A stretch of DNA of 64,000 nt, from the NCBI RefSeq assembly GCF_014332515.1, contig NZ_VFSD01000023.1, positions 53,305 to 117,304 on the forward strand, written 5' to 3'. The stretch's first letter is position 1. Every line of letters begins with the position of its first letter. The notes below the pieces were generated by a model, which saw only the letters and a list, made by a program, of their open reading frames with translations, was not told the origin of the DNA and did not search any database. Below are positions 18,701 to 26,806 of the stretch, piece by piece. This DNA comes from Pontibacter beigongshangensis (GTDB taxonomy: Bacteria > Bacteroidota > Bacteroidia > Cytophagales > Hymenobacteraceae). Both the position numbers and the translations under genes were made by a program.

Positions 18701-19761
18701 TGCAACTGGCCCGGGAAGAGAAACCCGACGCCGTGCTCCTCGACATACACCTGCCGGATACCACCGGCTGGGAAGTGCTGCGCCAGATCAGGGAGGATAA
18801 AGACCTGCGGCATATCAGCGTGCACGTAATGTCGGCTTACGACAGCGAAATAAACGGCGAGTTTCAGGAAAACGAAGAGTATCTTCCCAAACCAGTTACT
18901 CTCGAGATGTTGAATAAGGCCTTCACCTCCATTGCCGACAGTACCGATGGCCGGATCGAGAATATCCTGATCGTGGAAGACAATGAGATAGAGAACAAGG
19001 CAGTGGCAGAACTATTGCTGGCACATGGCATGCGATCGACTTCGGTGTACACAGCCGAAGAGGCGGAGCGGGTGCTGGCTAAGCAGAAGGTCGACTGCAT
19101 GATTCTGGACCTCAACCTGCCGGGCATGAAGGGCTACGACTTCATGAAGTCGGTGAAGTCTAAAGAAGGCCTGGCAGAGATTCCGATTATTGTGTACTCC
19201 GGAAAAGACCTGAGCGAGGAGGAAGAAACCAGGCTGAGGGAATTTGCCAACACGATTATCATCAAAAACGAGTATTCTTACCTGCGCCTGCTCGACGAGG
19301 TGCAGCTGTTCCTGCACAAGGTAAACCAGAAGCTGCCGCTCGGTAACGAGTTCAAGATGAAGCTGCACGTGCCGGAGCAGATTCTGCAGGGCCGCAAAAT
19401 ATTGGTGGTAGACGACGATGTTCGAAACGTGTACTCGCTTAGCAGTTTGCTGGAACTCCACGGCATGGAAACCATTGTGGCCTACGATGGAAAGGAGGCG
19501 CTGCAGAAACTGGAAACAGAAACTGCCGTAGATATGGTGCTGATGGATATAATGATGCCGGAAATGGACGGCATTGAAGCCATCAGGCACATCCGCCAAA
19601 ACAAACAATTTAAACACATGCCTATTATAGCGCTCACGGCCAAAGCCATGAAAGAAGACAAGGAGAAGTGTATCAAAGCCGGCGCATCAGATTATATTCC
19701 GAAGCCGATAGATACCGATAAGTTGCTGACACTAATGAGGGTGTGGCTGTATGAAGGTTGA
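15751..19761 (+). CDS. Hybrid histidine kinase: NIT-HAMP-GAF-HisKA-HATPase-three receivers
   Basis: 1336-aa membrane kinase. TM1 about 12-32; an extracytoplasmic NIT-like helical domain about 45-285 (VIHAFQRERARMLAAAGG); TM2 about 298-325; HAMP plus a second HAMP-like region about 326-420; GAF about 430-575; a long coiled coil about 575-665; HisKA with His680 in NMSHELRTPLN; HATPase_c about 780-905; a linker rich in Ala/Thr; three receivers with phospho-acceptor Asp998, Asp1120 and Asp1266. The third is the most canonical (VDDD ... MDIMMPEMDG ... LTAKAM). Its 3' end overlaps cheR by 11 bases, so the four genes 15751-22365 form one operon. This domain set is common in Bacteroidetes; the stimulus is unknown, NIT domains elsewhere sense nitrate/nitrite. 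Confidence 0.95.
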   Translation: MKVIKNLKIRDKLFLLLSILLIPLLYFVASAVQQEVEENKRLKEEAVQLAESEKISRVIHAFQRERARMLAAAGGDEAFLLEAKAQRALTDAAERELKEFLQGNGRSFSDISLLSELQKYRADTDKLELDITEFRRYSNNLIYTFLDRIDTNANSIGDVELARQMVGFRSLVESKIQLARMRSMLMKVMQEGMFSYEDYAEVRSQQRFFERAMVSFNRYASPEWVAEVQQVVDSENYRKVGLVLQRLERNPETKLDPDSAIPVFNQFTTSIEDLRAVERQLLAHINAQVQAEITQKYQNLIGLALVVVSLLVLLTVLAFYIINLIATSLSNLKVAADRIRVGATDVAISVHSADEIGQVADSFRGVLNKTVSLTKVAQAIGQGNYEVEVEVQSQEDILSYAIKDMKENLQRFSLDNANRSWILSGISELNNLIAGTSALAQVSEKVISFLCNYTGSEAGVMYLHEAGGRLTPKASYGVSCSTSQLESFEVGVGVVGQAVSDRQVKLLQQVPHAHLKIKTGLSESDPASIVILPLQFTDNLVGALELCSHQEYTELQQQFFKAAAERVAVMVHTLMIHLQTQELLHETQNQAEELETQQEELRQLNAELKASEEELRVNQEELQEKNSELEEKAQLLEEQYEALRGKNEALEDARQAIELKINQVETVSKYKSDFLANMSHELRTPLNSILILSRLLADNTENTLSTKQIDHAQIIHRSGNDLLKLINEILDLSKIESGLIRLEVGEVRTSDIQMEPMFGEMAKKRNIRFSQHIASDMYDTLTTDRFRLEQILKNFVGNAIKFTDEGGEVELSVYPVRNKPRFRSEALKEQTEIIAFSVKDTGIGIPKDKQDMVFEAFQQADSSTTRRYGGTGLGLTISKELATLLGGELQLESEPGEGSTFTLYLPRTPHQLAAATTSGTSTAAPAAPKTESAVQVLQRMNSREKKEIKVLIVEDDRGFSDILADFANAKNFKVFKAYTGAEGLQLAREEKPDAVLLDIHLPDTTGWEVLRQIREDKDLRHISVHVMSAYDSEINGEFQENEEYLPKPVTLEMLNKAFTSIADSTDGRIENILIVEDNEIENKAVAELLLAHGMRSTSVYTAEEAERVLAKQKVDCMILDLNLPGMKGYDFMKSVKSKEGLAEIPIIVYSGKDLSEEEETRLREFANTIIIKNEYSYLRLLDEVQLFLHKVNQKLPLGNEFKMKLHVPEQILQGRKILVVDDDVRNVYSLSSLLELHGMETIVAYDGKEALQKLETETAVDMVLMDIMMPEMDGIEAIRHIRQNKQFKHMPIIALTAKAMKEDKEKCIKAGASDYIPKPIDTDKLLTLMRVWLYEG

Positions 19762-20581
19762 GGACGAGACCCGTTTTGAGCAGGAGGTAGAGGAACTGAT
19801 GGAGCAGGTGCACCAGCAGTATGGCTACGATTTCAGGGGATATTCGCGGGCTTCGCTTTATCGCCGCATCAGGCGCTTTACAGGCAATGCCGGCATTGGA
19901 AGCATGGAGCAGTTGCAGCGATCAGTGCTGGAAAACAGTTATTTCTTTGAGGGGTTTTTGCAGGAGATCACCGTAAACGTGACCGAGATGTTCCGCGACC
20001 CTTCGTTCTTCCTGTCGTTGCGGCAGAACGTGCTGCCGCTGCTCTCCACCTATCCGTTTATCAAGATCTGGGATGCCGGCTGCTCTACCGGTGAGGAGCT
20101 GTTCTCGCTGGCCGTTTTACTACAGGAGGAGGGGCTGCTGGACAGGACCAAGATTTACGCCACCGATGTAAACCAGAAGGTGCTGCGGCAGGCGAAGGAG
20201 GGGATCTTCCCGGCTTCGAATATTTCGGCTTATACGGCAGGCTATTATGCCTCGGGCGGTAAATATAACTTTTCGGAGTATTACGTCAGTAACTATGGAA
20301 GCCTCAAATTTAAGTCGTATCTTATCAAAAATGTGGTGTTTTATCCGCACAATCTGGCTACCGATGCCTCGTTTAACGAATTTCACCTGATCGTTTGCCG
20401 CAACGTGCTCATTTACTTTACCCATCCGCTGCAGGAACGGGTATTTAAGCTCTTCGACGAAAGCATGGTCGAGTTAGGATACCTGGGGCTCGGCAAAAAA
20501 GAGACCCTGGCGCTCTCTTCCATCAGTTCGAAATACCAGCTCACAGACAAAAGCAACAGGATTTACCGCAAAGCAGGTTAA
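19751..20581 (+). CDS. cheR: CheR-type glutamate methyltransferase
   Basis: 276-aa SAM-dependent methyltransferase. All-alpha N domain to about 70, TEMFRDP at 78-84, SAM-binding motif DAGCSTGEE at 108-116, and CRNVLIYF near 217-224, all typical of CheR. It would methylate glutamates on a sensor. No chemoreceptor or flagellar gene is nearby; the likely target is the upstream kinase, whose long coiled coil could carry the sites (inference). Starts inside the kinase gene and is followed with zero spacing by cheB. Confidence 0.93.
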   Translation: MKVEDETRFEQEVEELMEQVHQQYGYDFRGYSRASLYRRIRRFTGNAGIGSMEQLQRSVLENSYFFEGFLQEITVNVTEMFRDPSFFLSLRQNVLPLLSTYPFIKIWDAGCSTGEELFSLAVLLQEEGLLDRTKIYATDVNQKVLRQAKEGIFPASNISAYTAGYYASGGKYNFSEYYVSNYGSLKFKSYLIKNVVFYPHNLATDASFNEFHLIVCRNVLIYFTHPLQERVFKLFDESMVELGYLGLGKKETLALSSISSKYQLTDKSNRIYRKAG

Positions 20582-21148
20582 ATGAGGACATTTGAGAAGG
20601 TTGTGGTAATGGGTGGCTCCTGGGGCGGCATACAGGCTTCTATCGGGGTGCTGAAGGCCCTGCCTGCCGGATTCGGGTTGCCGGTGGTGCTCGTGTTGCA
20701 CCGGCTGCGCAACACCGAAAGCGACCTGCAGCAAATTTACGCCAAAAAGATCAGCCTGAAAGTGGCGGAGATAGAAGAGAAAGAGCCGCTTACGCCCGGC
20801 TGCGTGCACCTTGCCCCGGCCAACTACCATGTACTGCTCGAGAAAGACAAAACGTTTTCGCTCGATGTTTCTGACCTGGAAAATTACTCCCGGCCGTCTA
20901 TAGACGTTACGTTTATGAGTGCCGCTGATGTTTTCGGAAAGCAGGTGATCGGGATCTTGCTAAGCGGCGCCAGCAAAGATGGCAGCGCCGGATTAAAATA
21001 TATTCACGACAAAGGCGGCATAGCCCTGGTGCAGGACCCAACCGAGGCCGAAGTGAGTACGATGCCCGAATCAGCCATTAAATTAATTCCAGGCTGCCAG
21101 GTTATGAATTTAGGAAAGATTCAGGAATTTTTACTTTCGATTGCATGA
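20582..21148 (+). CDS. cheB: Stand-alone CheB methylesterase
   Basis: 188-aa catalytic domain only, without the receiver domain that normally gates CheB. The triad is visible: Ser13 (GGSWGG), His40 (VLHR) and Asp133 (SGASKDGSAGL). DPTEAEVSTMPESAI is the usual C-terminal motif. It would remove the methyl groups added by CheR. The ATG follows the cheR stop directly and the end overlaps the next gene by four bases. Lack of a receiver implies constitutive activity or control through one of the receivers of the partner proteins. Confidence 0.93.
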   Translation: MRTFEKVVVMGGSWGGIQASIGVLKALPAGFGLPVVLVLHRLRNTESDLQQIYAKKISLKVAEIEEKEPLTPGCVHLAPANYHVLLEKDKTFSLDVSDLENYSRPSIDVTFMSAADVFGKQVIGILLSGASKDGSAGLKYIHDKGGIALVQDPTEAEVSTMPESAIKLIPGCQVMNLGKIQEFLLSIA

Positions 21149-22365
21149 TGATTGACCAACAACCGCAGGCAGCTTCTATGGAGCTCAATGATTCTTACCC
21201 GGTTAAGGTGCTTCTGGTAGATGATAAACCGGAGAACCTGATCAGCCTGGAAAGTCTACTGTACAGCGAAGGCGAGAACATTACCTACCTTTTTGCCGAT
21301 TCCGGCGAAGAGGCCCTGAAAATTGCCCTGCGCGAGGAGCTTGCCCTTATTTTGCTGGATGTGCAGATGCCCGGCATGAATGGCTACGAGGTGGCGCAGT
21401 ACCTGCACACAAACTCCAAAACAAAAGATATTCCCATCATCTTCGTGACGGCTATCGTAGAGCAGTCGTCGCATGTGGTGGCAGGATTTGAGGCTGGTGC
21501 GGTCGATTTTCTGTTTAAGCCGCTGCACCCGTACATTACCCGGGCAAAGGTAGCGGCCTTTATCAACTTCTTCGTTCAGAAAAAGGAGCTGGAAAAGGCC
21601 AACAAAGCTGCCCTTAAAACGAACCGGGAACTGGAGGAAAGGGTAAGGGACCGCACCAAAGAACTCACCAAAATAAACAAAGACCTCGAGAACTTTGTAT
21701 ACACTGCCTCCCACGACCTGAAAGCCCCCATCACCAACATAGAAGGGCTCATAAAGGCGCTGCAGGAAACGCTGGTGGAGAACTGTGTGCAGCTGGAAGA
21801 AACAACCTCCATCCTCGAGATGATCGATACTTCCATAGACCGGTTTAAAAACACCCTGGCCGACCTTACCGAGGTGGCTAAACTGCAGTACGAGGAGGAA
21901 ACCGTACATGACCGTGTCGGCTTTCAGGAGATCATGGATGATGTGAAGCTGCATATCAAGCGCATGATCCAGGAGTCGGAAGCTGAGATTATTGAAGATT
22001 TCACCCAGTCGCCGGACCTGGTTTTTTCGCGCAAGAACCTGCGCAGTATCATCTATAATCTGGTGTCGAACGCCATTAAGTACAGGAGCCCGCTCCGGAG
22101 GCCCCAGATCCGGGTGAGCACTTACCCGGAAGGAGACTACAGCGTGCTTGCCGTGCAGGACAACGGGCTGGGCCTGAAAGAGCAGGACCACCAGAAAGTC
22201 TTCAGCATGTTTACCCGCCTCCACGACCACACCGAAGGCACCGGCGTAGGCATGACTATCGTGAAACGAATTGTGGAGAACAGCGACGGCAAGATTGAAC
22301 TGGAGAGCGAACTGGGCAAGGGCTCTACCTTTAGGATTTATTTCAAGATTGGGAGCGTAGTATAG
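21145..22365 (+). CDS. Receiver-histidine kinase
   Basis: 406 aa: receiver domain about 19-140 with Asp72 (LLDVQMPGMNG) and lysine in LFKP; coiled coil about 145-178; HisKA with His190 in ASHDLKAP; HATPase_c with NLVSNAIKY, DNGLGL and GTGVGMTIVKRI. No DNA-binding output, so it is a relay protein, possibly taking phosphate from the hybrid kinase and passing it on. Its kinase half is a paralogue of that at 13084. Last gene of the operon. Confidence 0.92.
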   Translation: MMIDQQPQAASMELNDSYPVKVLLVDDKPENLISLESLLYSEGENITYLFADSGEEALKIALREELALILLDVQMPGMNGYEVAQYLHTNSKTKDIPIIFVTAIVEQSSHVVAGFEAGAVDFLFKPLHPYITRAKVAAFINFFVQKKELEKANKAALKTNRELEERVRDRTKELTKINKDLENFVYTASHDLKAPITNIEGLIKALQETLVENCVQLEETTSILEMIDTSIDRFKNTLADLTEVAKLQYEEETVHDRVGFQEIMDDVKLHIKRMIQESEAEIIEDFTQSPDLVFSRKNLRSIIYNLVSNAIKYRSPLRRPQIRVSTYPEGDYSVLAVQDNGLGLKEQDHQKVFSMFTRLHDHTEGTGVGMTIVKRIVENSDGKIELESELGKGSTFRIYFKIGSVV

Positions 22366-22886
22366 GCCGCGCCCAAATCACATTGAAGTTGTATAATAAT
22401 TTACGATTCCCTCTTAGATTTGATCTGGTTACACTCAACTATCCCTTCAGTATTGTTGTAGCATAAATTCCTGAAAATAAATCTTAAATAGCTCTGTTGG
22501 GTTCATGGTATCCGACTTTGGACGGTACCATTCGTGCTGGTTTTGCCCCTAGCTTCTTTGCATACCTGGCCGATGATCCGAGGCGAATAGGCATTGCATA
22601 AAAAGCAGCCAGAGCGCATGGCAGCCGGACAAAGTCCCCACAGTTTAAATTATGCTAATGAAAAGTGGCCTCCGGAGGCACTACTGCCTCTTTTGCTCCG
22701 TCTTCTATGCACCAGATGGCCATCCTTTTATTTCATCAGGCCTGAAACCGTTAGGGCAGGAGTGTCCAAAGCAGCTCTATACGAGAAACATCTATTAATC
22801 CCTCCTAAGAAATTAACCTGAAAGCGCAGTAACAAAAACATTTACCGAAAACTTAATATTTTGCCCGCCTCATCTCTTGACTTTTT
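22366..22886. other. Intergenic region between signalling and arsenic blocks
   Basis: Contains core repeat copy 7 (22648) and nothing else supportable. A near -7 box (AATATTTTG, around 22854) lies 33 bases before the ars palindrome and may be the arsR promoter. Confidence 0.5.
22648..22678 (+). repeat. Interspersed core repeat, copy 7
   Basis: AATTATGCTAATGAAAAGT then GGCCTCCGGAGG. Confidence 0.85.
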
Positions 22887-22920
22887 CTATTTATAATCGT
22901 AATATTACGATTATAAATAG
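22887..22920. promoter_or_regulatory. 34-bp perfect palindrome, putative ArsR operator
   Basis: CTATTTATAATCGTAAT is followed immediately by its exact reverse complement, with no spacer, ending six bases before the arsR ATG. ArsR-family operators are AT-rich inverted repeats at this position, so autorepression released by As(III) is very likely. Confidence 0.9.
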
Positions 22921-22925
22921 AGCTT

Positions 22926-23258
22926 ATGGGACTTTCCAAAACAGAAGAATTCAGGCAGTCAGATATCAACGTAGCCAGATATGCCAAAGCGCTGGCACAC
23001 CCCGCTCGCATTGCCATCCTGCGTATTCTGGTAGATCGCAGTTCCTGTATCTGTGGCGATATTGTAGAGGAGCTTCCGCTGTCACAGTCTACGGTGTCGC
23101 AGCACCTGAAGGAGCTGAAAGAAGCAGGCCTGATAAAGGGAGAGATTGAGGGCAAGAAAGTTTGCTACTGCATAGACGATCAGGCTTGGAAACAGGCACA
23201 GCAATTAATAGAAGACCTGTTTGCCCGATATAAGCCATGTTGCACTTCCTGCTGCTAA
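22926..23258 (+). CDS. arsR: ArsR-family arsenite-responsive repressor
   Basis: 110-aa winged helix. LAHPARIAILRIL and the recognition helix SQSTVSQHLKELKEAGLI are standard. C41 and C43 (SSCICGD) lie at the classic metal-site helix; extra cysteines at 80, 82 and a CCTSCC tail (105-110) may also bind As(III). It heads the arsR-arsM-acr3 block beneath the palindromic operator. Start at ATG 22926 is fixed by the operator. Confidence 0.94.
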   Translation: MGLSKTEEFRQSDINVARYAKALAHPARIAILRILVDRSSCICGDIVEELPLSQSTVSQHLKELKEAGLIKGEIEGKKVCYCIDDQAWKQAQQLIEDLFARYKPCCTSCC

Positions 23259-23302
23259 CCGAGCAGCTCTTTACCTATCTAATCACCAAAAAATGTAAGA
23301 TC

Positions 23303-24148
23303 ATGAATAATCCGGATGAACTCAAAAAAATAGTAAAGGACAAATACGGAGAAATTGCCCTGCAAAGCAAAGAGCAAAACGAAGCCTCCTGTTGTGGTGC
23401 CACCGGCTGCGGCACCGTAGATTATGCCATTTTCGCAGACAATTACACCACCCTGGAGGGCTACAACCCCGATGCTGACCTTGGCCTTGGCTGTGGCCTG
23501 CCCACCGAATTTGCCCAGATAAAGCCAGGGGATACCGTAGTAGACTTAGGGTCAGGAGCCGGTAATGATTGCTTTGTGGCACGGGCCATTACCGGCGAGA
23601 GCGGAAAAGTGATCGGCATTGACATGACCGAAGCCATGATCGCCAAAGCCCGCGCCAATGCCGACAAGCTGGGATTCAACAACGTGGAGTTTCGGCAGGG
23701 TGAGATAGAAGATATCCCGCTTGCCTCCAACCGTGCCGATGTGGTGATCAGCAATTGCGTGCTGAACCTGGTTCCGGATAAGCGCAAGGCCTTTGCCGAA
23801 ACCTTCAGGGTGCTGAAACCGGACTGGCACTTCAGTATTTCTGACGTGGTGCTGATCGGGGAGCTGCCGGCCGGATTGGTAAATGCCGCCGAAATGTATG
23901 CCGGCTGCGTATCCGGAGCGATCCAGAAAGACGAGTATCTGCAGCTTATCCGCGAAAACGGCTTTGAGAATGTAACCGTGCAGAAAGAGAAAGTAATACA
24001 GGTGCCGGACGAGATATTGCAGGATTACCTCGATACGGAAGGCATCCGCCAGTTCAGAGAGAGCAATACAGGCATCTTCAGCATTACCGTTTACGGCCAG
24101 AAGCCTGCCAGCGCCAGTTGCTGTGAACCCGGAGCCGGCTGTTGCTAA
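23303..24148 (+). CDS. arsM: Arsenite S-adenosylmethionine methyltransferase
   Basis: 281 aa from ATG 23303; an in-frame upstream TTG would overlap arsR and gives a poor N terminus. SAM motif VVDLGSGAGNDCF near 79-91. The three cysteines needed for As(III) methylation in this family are present: Cys64 (GLGCGLP), Cys152 (NCVLNL) and Cys202 (GCVSGA); further Cys pairs lie at 30-31 and at the CC tail. It makes mono- and dimethylarsenicals. The usual KPGG before HFSISD is KPDW here, a small oddity. 44 bases after arsR, same operon. Confidence 0.95.
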   Translation: MNNPDELKKIVKDKYGEIALQSKEQNEASCCGATGCGTVDYAIFADNYTTLEGYNPDADLGLGCGLPTEFAQIKPGDTVVDLGSGAGNDCFVARAITGESGKVIGIDMTEAMIAKARANADKLGFNNVEFRQGEIEDIPLASNRADVVISNCVLNLVPDKRKAFAETFRVLKPDWHFSISDVVLIGELPAGLVNAAEMYAGCVSGAIQKDEYLQLIRENGFENVTVQKEKVIQVPDEILQDYLDTEGIRQFRESNTGIFSITVYGQKPASASCCEPGAGCC

Positions 24149-24184
24149 TGACTTTTTTAGGAGAAAAATGATTTTCTATAATCT

Positions 24185-24222
24185 CTGCCCGCTGCTTCAT
24201 TTTACCAAAATGCAGCGGGCAG
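24185..24222 (+). promoter_or_regulatory. Intercistronic hairpin between arsM and acr3
   Basis: CTGCCCGCTGC (24185-24195) pairs with GCAGCGGGCAG (24212-24222), with a further inner ATTTT/AAAAT pairing. There is no T tract. It may cut readthrough or protect the arsM message. Confidence 0.65.
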
Positions 24223-24237
24223 CATTCCCTACTTTCA

Positions 24238-25311
24238 ATGGCAAAAACAACTACCGCCCCCAAGCAGATTGCTTTTTTTGAACGCTACCTCAGCATTTGG
24301 GTCTTCCTGTGCATCGTGACTGGCATAGTGCTGGGCAAGCTGACAGGCTCCTCCATGAAAGTGATCAGCGACCTGAACCTGAACTCCATCAACATCCCGG
24401 TAGCCATCCTCGTCTGGCTGATGATTTTTCCGATGATGGTGCAGATCGATTTCAGCTCGTTGCGAAACGTTGGAGCCAATAAGAGGGGACTGATGCTGAC
24501 CGTGTTTATTAACTGGCTGATCAAGCCGTTTACGATGGCCTTTTTTGCCTGGATCTTCTTCACGAAACTGTATGCTGCCTGGATATCGCCGGAGCTTGCC
24601 AACGAGTACCTGGCGGGTGCCATCCTGCTGGGTGCTGCGCCTTGCACCGCCATGGTGTTTGTGTGGTCTTACCTCTCAGATGGCGATTCTAACTTCACAC
24701 TGGTGCAGGTTTCTGTCAACGACCTGATTCTGCTGGTAGCCTTTATCCCGATCGTGCGTTTTTTGCTGGGCGTTACCGACATCGAGATTCCGTACAATGT
24801 ATTGTTCACCTCAGTGCTGGTTTTCGTGCTGATACCGCTGGTATCCGGGTACATTACAAACCGCTGGCTGATCAAAAGCAAGGGAGAGCACTGGTTTAAA
24901 TCACGGTTTCTGCCCCGCCTGAAGCCTGTTTCTATGGTGGCTTTGCTTACCACGCTGGTCTTGCTTTTTGCCTTTCAGGGGGAGCAGATACTGGAGCAGC
25001 CGCTCAATATTGTGCTTATCGCCATTCCGCTCATCCTTCAGACCTATTTTATCTTTTTCTTTTCGTGGTACATCGGCCGGCGTTTCCTGAAGCTGCCTTA
25101 CTGTATAAATGCACCGGCCGGCATGATCGGGGCCAGCAATTTTTTTGAGCTTGCGGTGGCCGTGGCTATTGCCATTTTCGGGTTAAACTCCGGTGCCTCC
25201 CTGGCCACTGTGGTCGGCGTGCTGATAGAGGTGCCGATTATGCTTTCGCTCGTGCGTTTTGCAAACCGCTGGAACTACGATAAACCAGTAACTGATGCTA
25301 CGCCAGTTTAA
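24238..25311 (+). CDS. acr3: ACR3-family arsenite efflux permease
   Basis: 357 aa with ten predicted membrane helices. The hallmark APCTAMVFVW is present with Cys136, the conserved transport cysteine, and NFFELAVAVAIAIFG carries the conserved Glu. It exports As(III) using the proton gradient. 89 bases after arsM with a hairpin between. The last codons (ATPV-stop) coincide with the CGCCAG..TTAAAAATAAGAAATTA part of repeat 2, so the repeat forms the gene end. Confidence 0.96.
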   Translation: MAKTTTAPKQIAFFERYLSIWVFLCIVTGIVLGKLTGSSMKVISDLNLNSINIPVAILVWLMIFPMMVQIDFSSLRNVGANKRGLMLTVFINWLIKPFTMAFFAWIFFTKLYAAWISPELANEYLAGAILLGAAPCTAMVFVWSYLSDGDSNFTLVQVSVNDLILLVAFIPIVRFLLGVTDIEIPYNVLFTSVLVFVLIPLVSGYITNRWLIKSKGEHWFKSRFLPRLKPVSMVALLTTLVLLFAFQGEQILEQPLNIVLIAIPLILQTYFIFFFSWYIGRRFLKLPYCINAPAGMIGASNFFELAVAVAIAIFGLNSGASLATVVGVLIEVPIMLSLVRFANRWNYDKPVTDATPV

Positions 25312-25350
25312 AAATAAGAAATTATGGCAGATGTGCTTTCCGGTAGCTTT
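25297..25350 (+). repeat. Repeat 2, copy a (overlaps the acr3 stop)
   Basis: GCTACGCCAGTTTAAAAATA, AGAAATTATGGCAG, then GCTTTCCGGTAGC match the copies at 26339 and 45553. The first 15 bases are the end of acr3. A further shared piece, GAAAATCAAATTGGA, occurs about 20 bases on. Confidence 0.75.
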
Positions 25351-25717
25351 ATAAACATTAAAACTACCTGAAAATCAAATTGGAGGAGTGCCAGGTGAAA
25401 ATATAGACAGTTACAAAACTTATCGGAACGAGGCATTTGATTTGTTTTGCTTATGAAAGAATCTTGTGTCTTATTTCTTGCGTCTTGTGTCCTGTTGCAA
25501 ATGGCAGTACAAATTCGATTTCCGGGATTTAAGTAGCCAACTATAACCACTTGTAAGGCTGAATGAAATTATTCAAATAAAAAATCCCCTCCAGCAGCTT
25601 TTTTTGCTGCTGCACATAAACCCCCTTCTCAGTGTTTCTGTTGCCCGGCCAGATCGGGGGGCTGTTTTTCACAATCCTGAACCTAATCTATACACACTTT
25701 AAAAATAAAATGCTGCT
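25351..25717. other. Intergenic region between acr3 and arsenate reductase
   Basis: Made mainly of repeat material: the tail of repeat 2 and core repeat copy 8. No gene supported. Confidence 0.5.
25567..25597 (+). repeat. Interspersed core repeat, copy 8
   Basis: AATTATTCAAATAAAAAAT then CCCCTCCAGCAG: degenerate second palindrome arm. A GCAGC..GCTGC hairpin with a T7 loop follows. Confidence 0.75.
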
Positions 25718-26332
25718 ATGCTTCTTACCGCCCTGCACCACACGATTCAGCAACTAGAGCAAGACTTTGCTGCCATACCGCCTGCTCGGAAAGAACTTTT
25801 GCAACAGCTTACGGCCTATATCCGGCAGAAGAAGGAGTGTCAGGAAATTGTAAAGCTTATTTTCATTTGCACGCACAACTCCCGCCGCAGCCACATGGCC
25901 CAGCTTTGGGCACAGGCCGCTGCGTCCTATTACAACATACCTGATGTACAGTGCTATTCCGGAGGAACAGAAACCACCGCTTTTAACCCGAGAGCAGTAA
26001 TGGCCATGCAGGAAGCAGGGTTCGGCATACAGTCGCGGCAGGATGGGAGCAACCCGGTGTATGTTGTAAGTTTTGCTGATGAAGAAGCGCCTGTGGAAGT
26101 CTGGTCGAAAAAGTTTGATGATGCGGCCAACCCGGCAGCAGGCTTTTGCGCCATCATGACCTGCTCCGACGCAGACGAAAACTGCCCCTTTGTACCAGGT
26201 GTGGAAAGCAGGATAAGCATTACCTACGACGATCCAAAAAACTTTGACGGCAACCCCCAGGAAGAGGAGAAGTACCGGGAGCGGGCAAGGCAGATTGGCG
26301 CTGAAATGCTATATATCTTTAGTGAGGTCTAG
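25718..26332 (+). CDS. Arsenate reductase-like low-molecular-weight phosphatase
   Basis: 204 aa. About 45 N-terminal helical residues precede a LMW-PTP/ArsC domain with P-loop C51-THNSR-R57 followed by S58 and H59 (CTHNSRRSHMAQ), as in thioredoxin-type ArsC. TCSDADENCPF holds the two further cysteines used in the redox relay, and the Asp general acid is in the DDP segment. It would reduce As(V) to As(III) for ArsM and Acr3. Separated from acr3 by repeats, so possibly transcribed on its own. The stop TAG borders repeat 2. Confidence 0.9.
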   Translation: MLLTALHHTIQQLEQDFAAIPPARKELLQQLTAYIRQKKECQEIVKLIFICTHNSRRSHMAQLWAQAAASYYNIPDVQCYSGGTETTAFNPRAVMAMQEAGFGIQSRQDGSNPVYVVSFADEEAPVEVWSKKFDDAANPAAGFCAIMTCSDADENCPFVPGVESRISITYDDPKNFDGNPQEEEKYRERARQIGAEMLYIFSEV

Positions 26333-26338
26333 CGTAGG

Positions 26339-26390
26339 GCTTCGCCAGATTAGAAATTAGAAATTATGCCGGATATGCTTTCTGGCAGCT
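26339..26390 (+). repeat. Repeat 2, copy b
   Basis: GCTTCGCCAGATTAGAAATT, AGAAATTATGCCGG and GCTTTCTGGCAGCT. The preceding CTAGCG, which contains the stop of the phosphatase gene, also precedes the 45553 copy, so the repeat may begin inside the gene. Confidence 0.8.
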
Positions 26391-26758
26391 ACCGTGGCTT
26401 TTTTCATCTGTCTGTGATTCCTGAATTGCTGCAAACAATTTGGCAGCTTCCCTTGGGGCTAAATCTGGAAATCTCTTTTAACAGCGGTTGCATAGCACTT
26501 TTTAGCTACCTAACAGATGAAGCACACAGCAGCGTTTGCACCTGATGGTGTGCTTAAAGTCATGGAGAACGCTCGCAGGGTTGGTACCCTATCTCAATTA
26601 TTTAAATAAAAATGGCCCTCCAGAGGCTCGCACTAGCGAACAGAACATAGAATTAAATCCTGATTTTTCCCCTAAAAGATGAGCTTCAACGGGGGGCTTT
26701 TGCTTCCATAGTAACTGCTGCGTAAAAGGAGCTATTAAAATAATCCTTACTTTATAAA
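26391..26758. other. Intergenic region before the GbsR-like regulator
   Basis: Contains core repeat copy 9 and a CCCCTAAAAGATGAGCTTCAA stretch without clear function. No gene supported. Confidence 0.45.
26596..26626 (+). repeat. Interspersed core repeat, copy 9
   Basis: AATTATTTAAATAAAAATG then GCCCTCCAGAGG. Confidence 0.85.
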
Positions 26759-26780
26759 ACTTTCAATAACTATTGAAAGT
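26759..26780. promoter_or_regulatory. Operator 1 of the GbsR-like regulator
   Basis: ACTTTCAATA-AC-TATTGAAAGT, a perfect inverted repeat with two central bases. The ATTG of its right half stands about 20 bases before the -7 box at 26795, where the -33 element should be, so binding would block the promoter. A second copy with the same half-site spacing is at 27331. Confidence 0.85.
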
Positions 26781-26794
26781 ATAGAAAATTATAC

Positions 26795-26802
26795 TACCTT
26801 TG
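26795..26802 (+). promoter_or_regulatory. -7 box of the GbsR-like gene (possible leaderless mRNA)
   Basis: TACCTTTG is an exact TANNTTTG match. It ends four bases before the ATG at 26807, so transcription would start at or next to the start codon. Confidence 0.7.
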
Positions 26803-26806
26803 GTAC

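Noticed and set aside
21256..22230. 324-aa minus-strand frame
   Set aside because: Antisense to the receiver-kinase gene, which has complete domains.
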